Source: Microvirga sp. (lineage in GTDB: Bacteria; Pseudomonadota; Alphaproteobacteria; Rhizobiales; Beijerinckiaceae). Taken from it: a stretch of DNA of 64,000 bases. The stretch lies in NCBI GenBank assembly GCA_029266525.1, contig JAQSWQ010000015.1, forward strand, positions 1 to 64,000, given 5' to 3'. Of this stretch, positions 63,340 through 64,000 are shown piece by piece. Numbering within the stretch: the stretch's first letter is position 1; the number at the start of each line of letters is the position of its first letter. The position numbers and the translations under genes were made by a program. The notes under the pieces were generated by a model, which saw only the letters and a program-made list of their open reading frames with translations, had not been told where the DNA came from and ran no database searches.

Positions 63340-64000
63340 ATGGACCCCCTGATCTCGTCCGCCGCCGACCAGCTCTTTTCCAAGGCGGCCCCGCCGGAGG
63401 CGGTCCGCGAGGTCCTAAATGGTCAGGCCGGCGACGCGATGTGGGCCGAGATCGAGGCGTCGGGATTTCTCGACGGCTTGGTTCCGGAACAGCTCGGCGG
63501 CTCCGGCCTCTCCGCGACGGATGTCTTTCCCGTTCTCTTCGCCTGCGGCAAGTACGCCGTCCCGGCGCCGGTTGGCGAGACGATGTTCGCGCGCGCGGCA
63601 TTGGCCCTGGCAGGATGCGAATGCGTCCCCGGTCCGGTAGCCCTCGGGGTGCGTTCAGGATCGAAGCACGGCGGGTTTGCCTCGTTCGACGTGCCCCATG
63701 GACGCGTGGCCGCGTGGGTTCTCGTCTCGGGCGAAGACGGCACGGTCGTCTTGCCGACGGACGGCGCCAGCTTCCGCGGGCCAGGGTCGGACTCGCTGTC
63801 GCTCGACCTCCGGTGGGACAGCTGCACGGACGACGCGGTCGAACTGCCGCTTGACGCGGACTGGCTCGTGGCCGGCGCTCGCATCGAATCGGCTGCGATG
63901 GCCGGCGCCATGGAATCGATCCTCGCGAGCAGCGTCCGCTACGCGGGCGAGAGAGTGCAGTTCGGACGTCCGATCGGCCGGTTCCAGGCCGTGCAGCAGC
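63340..64000 (+). CDS. Acyl-CoA dehydrogenase family protein, 3' end cut by window
   Basis: About 220 residues are visible, beginning MDPLISSAADQLFSKAAPP at the ATG at 63340, which has GGGAGGG just upstream. EASGFLDGLVPEQLGGSGLSATDVFPVLFACGKYAVP and AGERVQFGRPIGRFQAVQQ (the acyl-CoA dehydrogenase signature) identify the family. It follows the first dehydrogenase by 9 bp. The pairing of two different acyl-CoA dehydrogenase genes suggests a heteromeric enzyme. The C-terminus is outside the window. Confidence 0.9.
   Translation, partial: MDPLISSAADQLFSKAAPPEAVREVLNGQAGDAMWAEIEASGFLDGLVPEQLGGSGLSATDVFPVLFACGKYAVPAPVGETMFARAALALAGCECVPGPVALGVRSGSKHGGFASFDVPHGRVAAWVLVSGEDGTVVLPTDGASFRGPGSDSLSLDLRWDSCTDDAVELPLDADWLVAGARIESAAMAGAMESILASSVRYAGERVQFGRPIGRFQAVQQ

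Overview
The window reads as high-GC bacterial chromosome of proteobacterial, probably alphaproteobacterial, type. Genes are packed, many stop/start codons overlap by 4 bp, and ABC, TRAP and tripartite-tricarboxylate binding-protein transporters are unusually dense. Almost everything is accessory catabolism. I found no rRNA, tRNA, CRISPR array, transposase or phage gene.

Layout. (1) 1-5000, minus strand: two ribose-type ABC permeases (the first cut by the window edge), an NAD-dependent epimerase, an IclR regulator and an aldehyde dehydrogenase. (2) 5135-12362: a TIM-barrel isomerase and a TcuA-like flavoprotein on plus face a KstD-like flavoprotein, a cupin, a second epimerase and an acetolactate-synthase-like TPP enzyme on minus. 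(3) 12710-17450: a Liv-type ABC operon whose LivM, LivG and LivF are joined in one reading unit broken by a single frameshift. (4) 17736-23298: a complete TRAP transporter, a TPR protein and a PhnD-like binding protein. (5) 23374-28972: a second TPP enzyme convergent with a spermidine/putrescine-type ABC operon. (6) 29380-33162: RidA plus a DUF1028 protein, a low-GC flavin monooxygenase, an LLM-class oxidoreductase and a PPOX-fold protein resembling F420-dependent families. (7) 33442-52794: the most interesting part. It has a hydroxyacid dehydrogenase, an FbiB-C-terminal-like nitroreductase, a GntR regulator, a molybdenum hydroxylase (large and medium subunits, and a small subunit fused to a CoxG domain), pxpA with damaged pxpB and pxpC, then fno-cofE-cofD-cofC-fbiC for coenzyme F420, a PLP enzyme, a CoA-transferase pair with a damaged beta subunit, and an LLM oxidoreductase. 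(8) 53009-57677: a complete livKHMGF operon, then a small ORF. (9) 58215-64000: a broken xthA, then a CaiB/BaiF CoA-transferase, a MaoC-like protein, an orphan TctC-type binding protein and two acyl-CoA dehydrogenases, the last cut by the window edge.

How the genes may work together (inference). FbiC makes the deazaflavin Fo. CofC and CofD add the phospho-acid moiety, the stand-alone nitroreductase probably reduces dehydro-F420-0, CofE adds glutamate, and Fno recharges F420 from NADPH. The LLM and PPOX-like proteins are the likely users. Lying alongside a molybdenum hydroxylase, a lactam-opening PxpA, a CoA-transferase and a Liv uptake system, this suggests an F420-dependent pathway for an imported organic acid or N-heterocycle. 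Its substrate cannot be read from the sequence.

A caution: five loci (livM-G-F, pxpC, pxpB, gctB, xthA) are broken by small frameshifts or deletions. This is either real decay or sequence error. The gctB lesion, about 45-50 missing codons, is hard to explain as a base-calling error.
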